Shown in pieces: positions 44,693 to 52,548 of a DNA stretch of 64,000 nucleotides. The stretch spans positions 62,001 to 126,000 of the forward strand of contig NZ_FNEK01000004.1 of assembly GCF_900099935.1 (NCBI RefSeq), written 5' to 3'. A program made the position numbers and the translations under genes. Below the pieces are notes generated by a model, which did not search any database, was not told the DNA's origin, and worked only from the letters and a program-made list of their open reading frames with translations. Numbering within the stretch: position 1 is the first letter of the stretch; each line of letters begins with the position of its first letter. Origin of the DNA: Aliiruegeria lutimaris. Lineage in GTDB: Bacteria > Pseudomonadota > Alphaproteobacteria > Rhodobacterales > Rhodobacteraceae.

Positions 44693-44774
44693 GAGATACA
44701 CTGCCTGAAGGGATCTTGTGGCTCGCCCGGTCGCTGAATGGCGAGCGGGCGCAACCGTACGTGCTTCCGGCGGC

Positions 44775-45488
44775 TCAGGCGCCGACTGCGACGCGCCGGC
44801 TCATTCCGTCGACGTCGGGGTCACGCAGAACGTAACCGCGGCCCCAAACCGTCTCGATGTAATTGTCGCCGCCTGTGGCGTTGCTGAGCTTTTTGCGCAA
44901 CTTGCAGATGAAGACGTCGATGATCTTCAGCTCGGGTTCATCCATGCCGCCGTAGAGATGGTTGAGGAACATCTCCTTGGTCAGCGTCGTTCCCTTGCGC
45001 AGGCTCAACAGCTCCAACATCTGGTATTCCTTGCCGGTCAGATGCACACCCTTGCCTTCAACATCCACTGTCTTGGCGTCGAGATTGACCGTCACCTTGC
45101 CGGTTCGGATCACGGATTGCGCGTGGCCCTTGGAGCGACGAATGATGGCGTGAATGCGCGCGACCAGTTCCTCGCGGTGGAACGGCTTGGTCAGGTAATC
45201 ATCGGCACCGAAGCCGAAGCCCTTGATTTTGCTGTCCGTATCGTCCGCCCCGGAAAGGATCAGCGTCGGAGTCTCGATCCGTGCCAGCCGCAATTGGCGC
45301 AGCACCTCATGCCCTGTCATGTCCGGAAGGCCGAGATCCAGAAGGATCAGGTCGTAATCATAGAGCTTGGCCAGGTCGATAGCTTCCTCGCCAAGATCCG
45401 TCGAGTAGACGTTGAGGTTGGCGTGGATAAGCATCATCTCGATACTCTTGGCCGTAGCCGGGTCGTCTTCGACGAGCAGGACACGCAT
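44775..45488 (-). CDS. ctrA: Cell-cycle response regulator CtrA
   Basis: 237 aa from ATG 45486-45488; the N-terminal extension to 45578 is not conserved-looking. Receiver domain [20 protein letters not shown] with the phospho-acceptor Asp51 in [11 protein letters not shown] and the conserved Lys in DYLTKPF; OmpR-type winged helix [52 protein letters not shown]. CtrA orders cell-cycle, motility and gene-transfer-agent genes in alphaproteobacteria. A CtrA-type site lies in its own promoter (45539-45554) and its antagonist SciP lies directly upstream on the same strand. Confidence 0.96.
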   Translation of the reverse strand: MRVLLVEDDPATAKSIEMMLIHANLNVYSTDLGEEAIDLAKLYDYDLILLDLGLPDMTGHEVLRQLRLARIETPTLILSGADDTDSKIKGFGFGADDYLTKPFHREELVARIHAIIRRSKGHAQSVIRTGKVTVNLDAKTVDVEGKGVHLTGKEYQMLELLSLRKGTTLTKEMFLNHLYGGMDEPELKIIDVFICKLRKKLSNATGGDNYIETVWGRGYVLRDPDVDGMSRRVAVGA

Positions 45489-45538
45489 TTTCTTACTCCG
45501 CTTCAATCCCTTATTGCAGACACCATGACCGGAATTGG

Positions 45539-45554
45539 TTAACCCGCGATTACC
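45539..45554. promoter_or_regulatory. Putative CtrA-binding site in the ctrA promoter
   Basis: TTAA-CCCGCGA-TTACC matches the CtrA consensus TTAA-N7-TTAAC with one mismatch, 51-66 bp upstream of the ctrA start. A further half-site GGTTAACC lies at 45604-45611. Autoregulation is known for CtrA in Caulobacter; here it is inferred. Confidence 0.5.
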
Positions 45555-45614
45555 GGAAAACAGGTGCCGTCGTTTCAATCAAAAGTTGCACAAAACGTTA
45601 AATGGTTAACCTCG

Positions 45615-45899
45615 CTATTTTGGGGGAGTACGGTAGTGCTGAAGTCGCGTTGTCTTCAGCGCGACTTCGCCATGTGTCGAGACTGCCGTCATCCAACTCT
45701 CGAATTCTTCCTCCGAGACCGAGTACCATTTGCGCGCTTCTTCCATGGTGATCAAGCCGCCGCGCACGGCGCGAACCACCGCTGCCTTGCGGCTGGCGAC
45801 CCATCTGCGCGTGTCTTTTGGCGGCAGATCCGCCCGAGTCATGATAGTTCCATCCGGCAGCGTCACGGCACGCGGCCCGTCGATTTTCTTTATGAACAT
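45615..45899 (-). CDS. sciP: CtrA inhibitor SciP (DUF1153)
   Basis: 94 aa from ATG 45897-45899; an upstream in-frame extension to 46052 is less likely because SciP proteins are about 90 residues long. The core LPPKDTRRWVASRKAAVVRAVRGGLITMEEARKWYSVSEEEFESWMTAVSTHGEVALKTTRLQHYR is the SciP helix-turn-helix family sequence (Caulobacter: LPPPGTKRWVIRRKAEVV...). SciP binds CtrA and blocks its recruitment of RNA polymerase. It is 126 bp upstream of ctrA on the same strand, so antagonist and target are neighbours. Confidence 0.9.
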   Translation of the reverse strand: MFIKKIDGPRAVTLPDGTIMTRADLPPKDTRRWVASRKAAVVRAVRGGLITMEEARKWYSVSEEEFESWMTAVSTHGEVALKTTRLQHYRTPPK

Positions 45900-46197
45900 G
45901 TCTTGTACCCACGGGATGCGGTTGAAGATTTTGTTTTCCGGAAGCTCGACGGAGACCAATTCTGCAGTCTCCGGAGCTTCATGCTCCTTGCCGCCGTCAT
46001 GGGGGGATGCTGGCCGGGAAGCGGTGCAAAATAGGTTAAGCGCTCCCGCCAACGCACCGGCTAAGTATCTTCAATGCGCGACATTTTTTAGGAACTCGCT
46101 CCCCGCGCCGGTAAGGTTACCTTGACACTCGGGGCCGGCATTGCCATCTGCTCCACTTCGGCTCCCAATCCCGGCAACAAGCGAAAGGCTCCACCAG

Positions 46198-47340
46198 ATG
46201 GCGCTCGATGCAAATATCCCGCTGAATTCTCTCGGTTTTCCGAAGCCACCGAGTGAAACCCGCGTGGTTGTTGCCATGTCGGGCGGGGTTGATTCGTCCG
46301 TCGTGGCCGCCGAACTCGCCAGCCAGGGGTATGATGTGGTCGGCGTGACGTTGCAGCTTTACGATCATGGTGCGGCGTTGGCCAAGAAGGGCGCGTGCTG
46401 TGCCGGGATCGACATCCACGATGCTCGCCGGGTGGCCGAGGACATGGGATTTCCCCATTACGTGCTCGATTACGAGAACATCTTCCGCGAAACGGTGATC
46501 GACGAGTTCGCCGACAGCTACCTCGCCGGCGCCACGCCGGTTCCCTGCATACGCTGCAACGAGCGGGTCAAGTTCAAGGACCTGTTGCAGACCGCGCGCG
46601 ACCTCGATGCCGATTGCATGGCCACCGGCCATTACATCCAGCGCAAGATGGGTCCGAACGGGCCGGAACTGCATGCCGGGGCCGATCCACGTCGCGACCA
46701 GTCCTATTTCCTGTTCTCGACCACGCCGGAACAGCTCCACTTCCTGCGCTTCCCGCTCGGCCACCTGGCCAGTAAGGACGAAACGCGGGCGCTCGCCGCG
46801 CGGCACGGGCTGATGGTCGCCGACAAGCCCGACAGCCAGGACATCTGCTTCGTCCCGGACGGGAACTATGCCTCGGTCATCGAAAAGCTGCGCCCCGGTG
46901 CGGGAGAGCCCGGCGAGATCGTCGACATGGAAGGCAACGTCCTGGCGAGCCACGAAGGCGTAATCCATTACACGATCGGCCAGCGACGCGGGCTGGGGAT
47001 CGGCGGGCTGTCGGAGCCGCTCTACGTGGTCAAGCTCGACCCTGACGCCCGGCAGGTCATCGTCGGCCCGAAGGAAGCGCTCTCGACCCGGATCGTGCCT
47101 GTGCGCGAGATCAACTGGCTGGGTGATGCGCCGATGCAATCGCGACCCGAATGGAACCTGTCCGTCAAGGTCCGCTCCACCCGCCCGCCGCGCGAGGCAA
47201 TCCTTCGGCCCACTGGCCCGGACACGGCGGAGATCGAGCTGTTCACCCCCGAGGAAGGCGTCTCGCCCGGACAAGCCTGCGTTTTCTACGAAACCGAAGG
47301 CAGCCGCATCTTTGGCGGCGGCTGGATCTGGCGCGGCTGA
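46198..47340 (+). CDS. mnmA: tRNA-specific 2-thiouridylase MnmA
   Basis: 380 aa from ATG 46198-46200 (AAAGG upstream). PP-loop [10 protein letters not shown] at 26-35; catalytic cysteines Cys120 ([11 protein letters not shown]) and Cys217 ([11 protein letters not shown]); tRNA-binding RRDQSYFLF and the C-terminal beta-barrel [11 protein letters not shown]-like region. It thiolates U34 of tRNA-Lys, -Glu and -Gln. Divergent from sciP. Confidence 0.96.
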   Translation: MALDANIPLNSLGFPKPPSETRVVVAMSGGVDSSVVAAELASQGYDVVGVTLQLYDHGAALAKKGACCAGIDIHDARRVAEDMGFPHYVLDYENIFRETVIDEFADSYLAGATPVPCIRCNERVKFKDLLQTARDLDADCMATGHYIQRKMGPNGPELHAGADPRRDQSYFLFSTTPEQLHFLRFPLGHLASKDETRALAARHGLMVADKPDSQDICFVPDGNYASVIEKLRPGAGEPGEIVDMEGNVLASHEGVIHYTIGQRRGLGIGGLSEPLYVVKLDPDARQVIVGPKEALSTRIVPVREINWLGDAPMQSRPEWNLSVKVRSTRPPREAILRPTGPDTAEIELFTPEEGVSPGQACVFYETEGSRIFGGGWIWRG

Positions 47341-47407
47341 CCCCCTCGACACGCCCCGCCAGTCCGGGCACAAAGCTCGGCGGGACACAGGGCGCGGGAG
47401 CAACACC

Positions 47408-48487
47408 ATGAGCAAGAAAGTCGTGATCGTCGGCGGCGGCTATGTCGGCACGGAACTGGCCCAATCGCTCGAGCGCTATTGCGACGTGACGCTTGTCGAG
47501 CGGAAGCAATTCTTTTGCCACGTCCCGGTGATGATCCGCTCCCTGGTGCAGCCGGAACTGTTCGAGCAGGCGCTCTTTCCCTATGACAAGTTGCTGCAGA
47601 CCGGACGCGTCGTGCAGGCCAGCGCGGCGGAGGTGAACGAAAGCGGCGTCACGCTGGAAGACGGCAAGACACTTGGCGCCGATGCTATCGTTGTGGCGAC
47701 CGGCTCTTCGCACGACACCGCCTTCAAGGCGCCGGGGGCTTCGGTGGAGGAACTGCGCGAGGCCAACCGCGCGCTGGCGCAACAGATCGAAGGCGCGTCC
47801 TCCATCGCGATAATCGGTGGAGGCGCGCTCGGCGTGGAACTGGCCGGCGAGATCAAGGCGCTCCGAACACACAAACAGGTCACGCTCGTCTCCGACACTC
47901 CCTTGATCGACGGCTATGACCCGCGCCTTGGGCAAGGGCTCGAAGCCAAGCTCGGCCTGCTCGGCGTGGAAGTCATCACCGGCCGGACAGCCGTGGACCT
48001 GCCGCAGACGCGCGGCGCCTTCCCCGGCCCGATCCGCCTCGACGACGGGCGCGAGATCGCGGCCGACCTTGTCATTCCCGCGCTCGGCTCAACACCGAAC
48101 ACGGCGCTGCTGGACCCGCTTCCGGGGGTCGAGAAAACCGCCGATGGCCGCGTTCGCAATGACCGCTGGCTAAGGCCCTCGGCGCTGCCCAATGTCTTTG
48201 CCGCGGGCGACGCGGTCGATAGCGGCGACCATATGACCATCGTCGGCGCATCGCGCCAGACGCCCTGGCTCGCGCGCAGCCTGCGCAATTTCCTCGCCGG
48301 CAAACGGACAGACCGGACCGCGGCCTACGGGCCGTGGCGCAATGCGCCGCTGCTTGTGCCGCTGGGCGAGCATGTCGGGCAGTCGATCCTGCCGGTGGTG
48401 GGGCTTGTCGGCTCGCGCACGACGCGGCTGGTCAAGGGGCGGTACCTGTTCCTGCCGAAATATCGCAAGCTCTTCCGGACCGGCTGA
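47408..48487 (+). CDS. FSP1/AIFM2-like FAD-dependent NAD(P)H oxidoreductase
   Basis: 359 aa. First dinucleotide motif KVVIVGGGYVGTELAQSLE at the N-terminus, second SIAIIGGGALGVELAGEIK near residue 140, and the FAD-binding LPNVFAAGDAVDSGDHMT near 265. Layout and segments such as ERKQFFCHVPVMIRSLVQPELFEQALFPYDKLL resemble the AIFM2/FSP1 group of NADH:quinone reductases rather than type II NDH with membrane helix; the C-terminus KYRKLFRTG could bind membrane. Substrate unproven. It follows mnmA by 67 bp and ends 7 bp from the convergent lpxB. Confidence 0.7.
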   Translation: MSKKVVIVGGGYVGTELAQSLERYCDVTLVERKQFFCHVPVMIRSLVQPELFEQALFPYDKLLQTGRVVQASAAEVNESGVTLEDGKTLGADAIVVATGSSHDTAFKAPGASVEELREANRALAQQIEGASSIAIIGGGALGVELAGEIKALRTHKQVTLVSDTPLIDGYDPRLGQGLEAKLGLLGVEVITGRTAVDLPQTRGAFPGPIRLDDGREIAADLVIPALGSTPNTALLDPLPGVEKTADGRVRNDRWLRPSALPNVFAAGDAVDSGDHMTIVGASRQTPWLARSLRNFLAGKRTDRTAAYGPWRNAPLLVPLGEHVGQSILPVVGLVGSRTTRLVKGRYLFLPKYRKLFRTG

Positions 48488-48494
48488 GGGCGCC

Positions 48495-49664
48495 TCAGCG
48501 CCCCTCTTCCAGCCCTTCCAGTACCGCGCGCGCCGCGCGCAGGCCGGGCGCTTCCTGCCCGCGCCCAAGCCGCTCCATGGTGATGCGCATGGCATCGCGC
48601 TGCGCAAAAGGATTGCGCAAGACTTCCAGAACCGCGTCGGCAAGCGCGTCGGGGCGGCAGGCTTCGCCGGTGAATTCGGGCACGACGCGAGTTTCGGAAA
48701 CGAGGTTGACCAGCGTCACCGTATCCACCAGCAAAAGTCGCTGGACGATCATCCGGGTCAGCCAGTTCGCGTCATAACCGATCACCATCGGCGTGTCGGC
48801 GGCAGCCAGTTCGAGCGAGACCGTGCCCGAGGCCGCAAGCGCCACATCGGCGGCGGCAAAGGCCGCGCGTTTCTCGGCCTGGAAGGCCTGCGCCGTCTTG
48901 CCCCGCGGGTCCAGCAGGATCGGCGAACCGGGCCAGCTCTGCAGAGCCTCCTGCATGATCTCCGCCTTGGCCTCGATCGTGGGCACCACGATGCGCGCGG
49001 ATGGATGTTCGGCCAGCAGCCGCTTCAACGTTTCGCCAAAGACCGGTGCAAGTCGCTTGATCTCGCCGCCACGCGAGCCGGGAAGCGCGAGAATGAGTGG
49101 CGCATCCGGCACGATGCCGTGGTCCGCCCGGAACGCGGCAACATCCTGCTCCGATGGCTGTGGCTCGGCCACAACCGGGTGCCCGACGAAGTCGCAGCGC
49201 ATGCCCGCCGCTTCCATAAAAGGCGGTTCGAAAGGCAGCAGCGCCAGCACCTGGTCGATGATCGGCGCCATCTTCGCCGCTCGCCCCGGGCGCCAGGCCC
49301 AGACGGTCGGGGCGACGTAATGCACCGTACGTTGATCCGGCCGCCGCTTGCGTACCTCCCGCGCCAGTGGCACGCAGAAGGCCGGCAAGTCGATGGTCAG
49401 CAGGATATCGGGCGCCAGTTCTTCCGCGCGGTCCACCGCCTCGAACAGGCGTCGGCGCAGGTGCATGTATTTCGGCAGGATCTCCACGATCCCCATCAGC
49501 GACAGCTCGGACATCAGAAACAGGCTCTGCAGGCCCTCGGCTTCCATCTGTGGCCCGCCAATGCCGTGGAATTCCACCTCCGGCACCAGCTCCTTCAACC
49601 CCGCCATCAGCGCCGCCCCAAGCTTGTCGCCCGAGGCCTCTCCGGCCACCACGAATACCCGCAT
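48495..49664 (-). CDS. lpxB: Lipid-A-disaccharide synthase
   Basis: 389 aa GT19 enzyme joining UDP-2,3-diacylglucosamine and lipid X. Start VRVFVVAGEASGDKLGAALMAGL-type N-terminus, then EFHGIGGPQMEAEG, HYVAPTVWAWRPGRAAKMA, LALLPFEPPFMEAAGMRCDFVGHPV and LALPGSRGGEIKRLAPVF. Last gene of the lpx cluster, 3 bp after lpxI. Confidence 0.95.
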   Translation of the reverse strand: MRVFVVAGEASGDKLGAALMAGLKELVPEVEFHGIGGPQMEAEGLQSLFLMSELSLMGIVEILPKYMHLRRRLFEAVDRAEELAPDILLTIDLPAFCVPLAREVRKRRPDQRTVHYVAPTVWAWRPGRAAKMAPIIDQVLALLPFEPPFMEAAGMRCDFVGHPVVAEPQPSEQDVAAFRADHGIVPDAPLILALPGSRGGEIKRLAPVFGETLKRLLAEHPSARIVVPTIEAKAEIMQEALQSWPGSPILLDPRGKTAQAFQAEKRAAFAAADVALAASGTVSLELAAADTPMVIGYDANWLTRMIVQRLLLVDTVTLVNLVSETRVVPEFTGEACRPDALADAVLEVLRNPFAQRDAMRITMERLGRGQEAPGLRAARAVLEGLEEGR

Positions 49665-49667
49665 CGC

Positions 49668-50474
49668 TCAGCCTCCCTTCGGCCGCACCCAGAGGAAGAG
49701 CCCGGCCGCATCGGCCGCAGCAATCGCCTCGGCGCGGTCTAGCAGCATCACGCCACCCGCCTCGATCACGACGCCGCGCAAGCCGGCCTCGGTCGCCGCG
49801 CGAATCGTGTCCGGCCCGATCGTGGGAAGGTCCACGCGCCGGTCCTGACCGGGCTTCGGCGCCTTGAAGAGCAGCCCGCCCTCCGGCAACCCAACGCGGG
49901 TGCCCTTGAGCGAGGCAAGCATCCAGTCCGTGCCCGGCATGGCTTCGATGGCCAGCGCCTGCCGGCGGGCCACGACACAGGCCTGGCCAACATCGGCCAC
50001 GCCCATCGCCGCGACGATCTCCTCGCCGCGGGCGGCGTCCTTCACATCGTCCTTGTCCGGCTTGACGCGGGTCAGAACGCCCGGATCGGGCAGTAATTCG
50101 GGCAGGATCTCATGCGCGCCTCGGACAGCCATGCCATTCTCCTCGAAAAGCGCGATCAGCTCGCGCAGGGCCCCATCGTCGCCCTTGCCGAGCGCACGCA
50201 TAAGGCGCGGCACCAGCAGCAGCGTTGCGAAGTCCAGCCGGCTGAGGCGCAGCTTCGGCCGCGTGATGCCGCCGGCCATGCAGATTTCCGTCACGCCCTT
50301 ACGGCGCAGTTTCCGCACCAGCCCGCCCAGCCCTTCGAGGTGAAAGGTCAGCTCGGGGGAGAGACGATCCGGCGCGCTGGCATAGCCGCAGACCAGCGGC
50401 GTCCTGCCCGCCGCGCGGGTCTCTTCGGCCAGGATCTCCGGCAGGCGCCCCTGCCCCACGATCAAGGCCAGCAC
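49668..50474 (-). CDS. lpxI: UDP-2,3-diacylglucosamine pyrophosphatase LpxI
   Basis: 268 aa from GTG 50472-50474 (VLALIVGQGRLPEILAEE), 4 bp after lpxA with GGA upstream. LpxI replaces LpxH in many alphaproteobacteria and hydrolyses UDP-diacylglucosamine to lipid X. The DUF1009 C-terminal motif (GDDGALRELIALFEENGMAVRGAHEILPELL ... VDLPTIGPDTIRAATEAGLRGVVIEAGGVMLLDR) is clear. The longer frame reaching 50639 lies in lpxA and is rejected. Confidence 0.93.
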   Translation of the reverse strand: MLALIVGQGRLPEILAEETRAAGRTPLVCGYASAPDRLSPELTFHLEGLGGLVRKLRRKGVTEICMAGGITRPKLRLSRLDFATLLLVPRLMRALGKGDDGALRELIALFEENGMAVRGAHEILPELLPDPGVLTRVKPDKDDVKDAARGEEIVAAMGVADVGQACVVARRQALAIEAMPGTDWMLASLKGTRVGLPEGGLLFKAPKPGQDRRVDLPTIGPDTIRAATEAGLRGVVIEAGGVMLLDRAEAIAAADAAGLFLWVRPKGG

Positions 50475-50478
50475 AGGT

Positions 50479-51276
50479 TCATTCCGGCTGGATGAAGCTG
50501 CGATCGGACTCGCCGGTAATGAACTCGACGATCTGCTGGACATATTCGCTGTCGGACGCCTCGCCGAGCGCCGCAGCGCGTTCCTTGAAGGTGCCGCCCT
50601 CGGCCGCGAGCGCCTTATAGGCCGCACGCAGCTCGGCAATGTCGATCCGTTCCAGCCCGCGCCGCTTCAGCCCGATCAGGTTCAGCCCGACCAGATGACC
50701 TGCGCCGCCCTGCACCTGGCCATAGGGAATCACGTCCTTCTCGACCTTGGTCAACCCGCCGATGATCGCGCCCTGCCCGATCCGCACCCATTGATGCACA
50801 CCGGAGATGCCGCCGATTATGACGTCATCGCCAATCTGGCAGTGGCCGGCCAGCCCGGCATTATTCACCAGGATCACGCGGTTGCCGACCTGGCAGTCAT
50901 GCGCAACATGGGTGCCGGCCATCAGCAGGCAGTCATCGCCGATACGGGTGATGCCGCCGCCGCCCTCGGTGCCGGGATTGATCGTCACATGCTCCCGGAT
51001 CCGGTTGCGCGCGCCGATGACGAGCTTTGTGTCCTCGCCGTGAAACTTGAGGTCCTGCGGGATCTCGCCGATCACCGAGAACGGAAATACGACCGTATCA
51101 TTGCCGATGGTGGTATCGCCGGTGATGACGACGTGGGACTTGATCTCCACCCCTTCGGCCAACTTCACTTTCGGGCCGATCACCGAGAATGCCCCGATGC
51201 TCACGCCGGGGCCGATTTCCGCCGCCTCGTCTATCGCTGCCATCGGATGAATGCGGGCGGTTGGGTCGATGGCCAT
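50479..51276 (-). CDS. lpxA: UDP-N-acetylglucosamine acyltransferase
   Basis: 265 aa left-handed beta-helix of hexapeptide repeats (IGPGVSIGAFSVIGPKVKLAEG...). The catalytic His is in LMAGTHVAHDCQVGN, and the C-terminal helical cap GLKRRGLERIDIAELRAAYKAL is typical. First committed step of lipid A synthesis. Starts 2 bp after fabZ and precedes lpxI by 4 bp. Confidence 0.96.
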   Translation of the reverse strand: MAIDPTARIHPMAAIDEAAEIGPGVSIGAFSVIGPKVKLAEGVEIKSHVVITGDTTIGNDTVVFPFSVIGEIPQDLKFHGEDTKLVIGARNRIREHVTINPGTEGGGGITRIGDDCLLMAGTHVAHDCQVGNRVILVNNAGLAGHCQIGDDVIIGGISGVHQWVRIGQGAIIGGLTKVEKDVIPYGQVQGGAGHLVGLNLIGLKRRGLERIDIAELRAAYKALAAEGGTFKERAAALGEASDSEYVQQIVEFITGESDRSFIQPE

Positions 51277-51278
51277 TC

Positions 51279-51758
51279 TCAGCTCTCCGAGACTTCGTTT
51301 TTCGGCAGTTGTACCATGGCGGAAAACTCCGCCTCCGCGGCAAGTTCGCCATTTACCAGCGCGCGGCCCTCGAACTTGCCGATGCGCGAGCCGGCCCGTT
51401 TCACCGACACGTGCAACTCCAGAACATCGCCGGGCACGACGGGCCTGCGGAACTTCGCCTTGTCGACGGTGGTGAAGTAGATCATCAGTTCCTCGGTGAT
51501 CCCGCGCGATATGCCGATGAGAACGGCAGATGTCTGCGCCATGGCCTCGATCACGAGAACGCCGGGCATCACCGGATGGCCGGGGAAATGGCCCTGGAAA
51601 TGCGGCTCGTTGAAAGTGACATTCTTGATGCCAACGGCGCTCTTTCCAGAGTCGATGTCGCGCACGTGATCAACGAGCAGGAACGGGTAGCGGTGCGGCA
51701 GGATCTTCAGGATGGTCTCGTGGTCCGCCTCGAGAAGCGCGCTGGTCTCTTCTGTCAT
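51279..51758 (-). CDS. fabZ: 3-hydroxyacyl-ACP dehydratase FabZ
   Basis: 159 aa hot-dog enzyme. Catalytic His57 in [13 protein letters not shown] and Glu71 in [11 protein letters not shown]. It competes with LpxA for 3-hydroxyacyl-ACP, hence the constant pairing. Start [30 protein letters not shown]. Confidence 0.96.
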   Translation of the reverse strand: MTEETSALLEADHETILKILPHRYPFLLVDHVRDIDSGKSAVGIKNVTFNEPHFQGHFPGHPVMPGVLVIEAMAQTSAVLIGISRGITEELMIYFTTVDKAKFRRPVVPGDVLELHVSVKRAGSRIGKFEGRALVNGELAAEAEFSAMVQLPKNEVSES

Positions 51759-51939
51759 GGTTTCCGATGCCTTGTTGTCGTCTGGTCGCCGCGCCCGCGG
51801 CTTCCCGGCGTCCTACACGCACGACTTGCCAACAGCAAGCAGCGCGCGCCGTGTTGTGCGATGCTGAAGCCTGATCGGCGTGCTGTCGGGCTCCAGAACC
51901 GATGTTTCTCGACGTTCCCGCCACCTCGGGGAGCGCGGG

Positions 51940-52548
51940 TCACTCCACGGCCGGAACCTTGGCATCGGGCTTATCCTCTGGCGGCGCCGTCTCCTCCTCG
52001 GTTGCACCATCTCCCAGAACCGCATCGATTCTTGCTATAGCCCGGTCTGTCACGTCGATCGCATCGGCCGAAAGGATCACCGCCCGGTTATCAAGGAGCG
52101 CCACGGCGCCGCTGTCACGGACGATCTCGGACAGGATCGGCAGTACGCGTCCGGTGAAGATCCGGCGATCCAGGTCGCGCCGCCGCTGGAGCGCCGCGAT
52201 CTTGGCATCCTGATCCTCACGGAGTTTGACGACCTTTTCATCGAACGCATCTGCAAGCGCGCGGAACTCTTCGCTCGAAACCTGCTTGCGCTTTTCGGTC
52301 AGCTGCAGTTCCTCGACAGTCAAGGCCTCGGTCAGTTCCCGGTTGCGCTCTGCCAGGGCATTCGAGGCTTGGGAAAACTCCGACTGAAGGCGCTTGCCGA
52401 ACAGGGTTTCGCCATAGAGCTTGTCCTGATCAAGCGTCAGTACGGGCGAATTGATCGGCGAAAAAACCTGAGCGGGTGCAGGAAGCGGGGCAAGCGACGC
52501 CGCAAGCAGCAGCCAGCAAAACAGGGCCTGCCCCGGAAAGCGACGCAT
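51940..52548 (-). CDS. OmpH/Skp-family periplasmic chaperone
   Basis: 202 aa: signal peptide (MRRFPGQALFCWLLLAASLAPLPAPA), core LTLDQDKLYGETLFGKRLQSEFSQASNALAERNRELTEALTVEE with long charged helices to about residue 130, then SGAVALLDNRAVILSADAIDVTDRAIARID, and an acidic Pro-rich tail. Skp holds unfolded outer-membrane proteins for BamA. Starts inside the bamA stop (1-bp overlap). Confidence 0.88.
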   Translation of the reverse strand: MRRFPGQALFCWLLLAASLAPLPAPAQVFSPINSPVLTLDQDKLYGETLFGKRLQSEFSQASNALAERNRELTEALTVEELQLTEKRKQVSSEEFRALADAFDEKVVKLREDQDAKIAALQRRRDLDRRIFTGRVLPILSEIVRDSGAVALLDNRAVILSADAIDVTDRAIARIDAVLGDGATEEETAPPEDKPDAKVPAVE

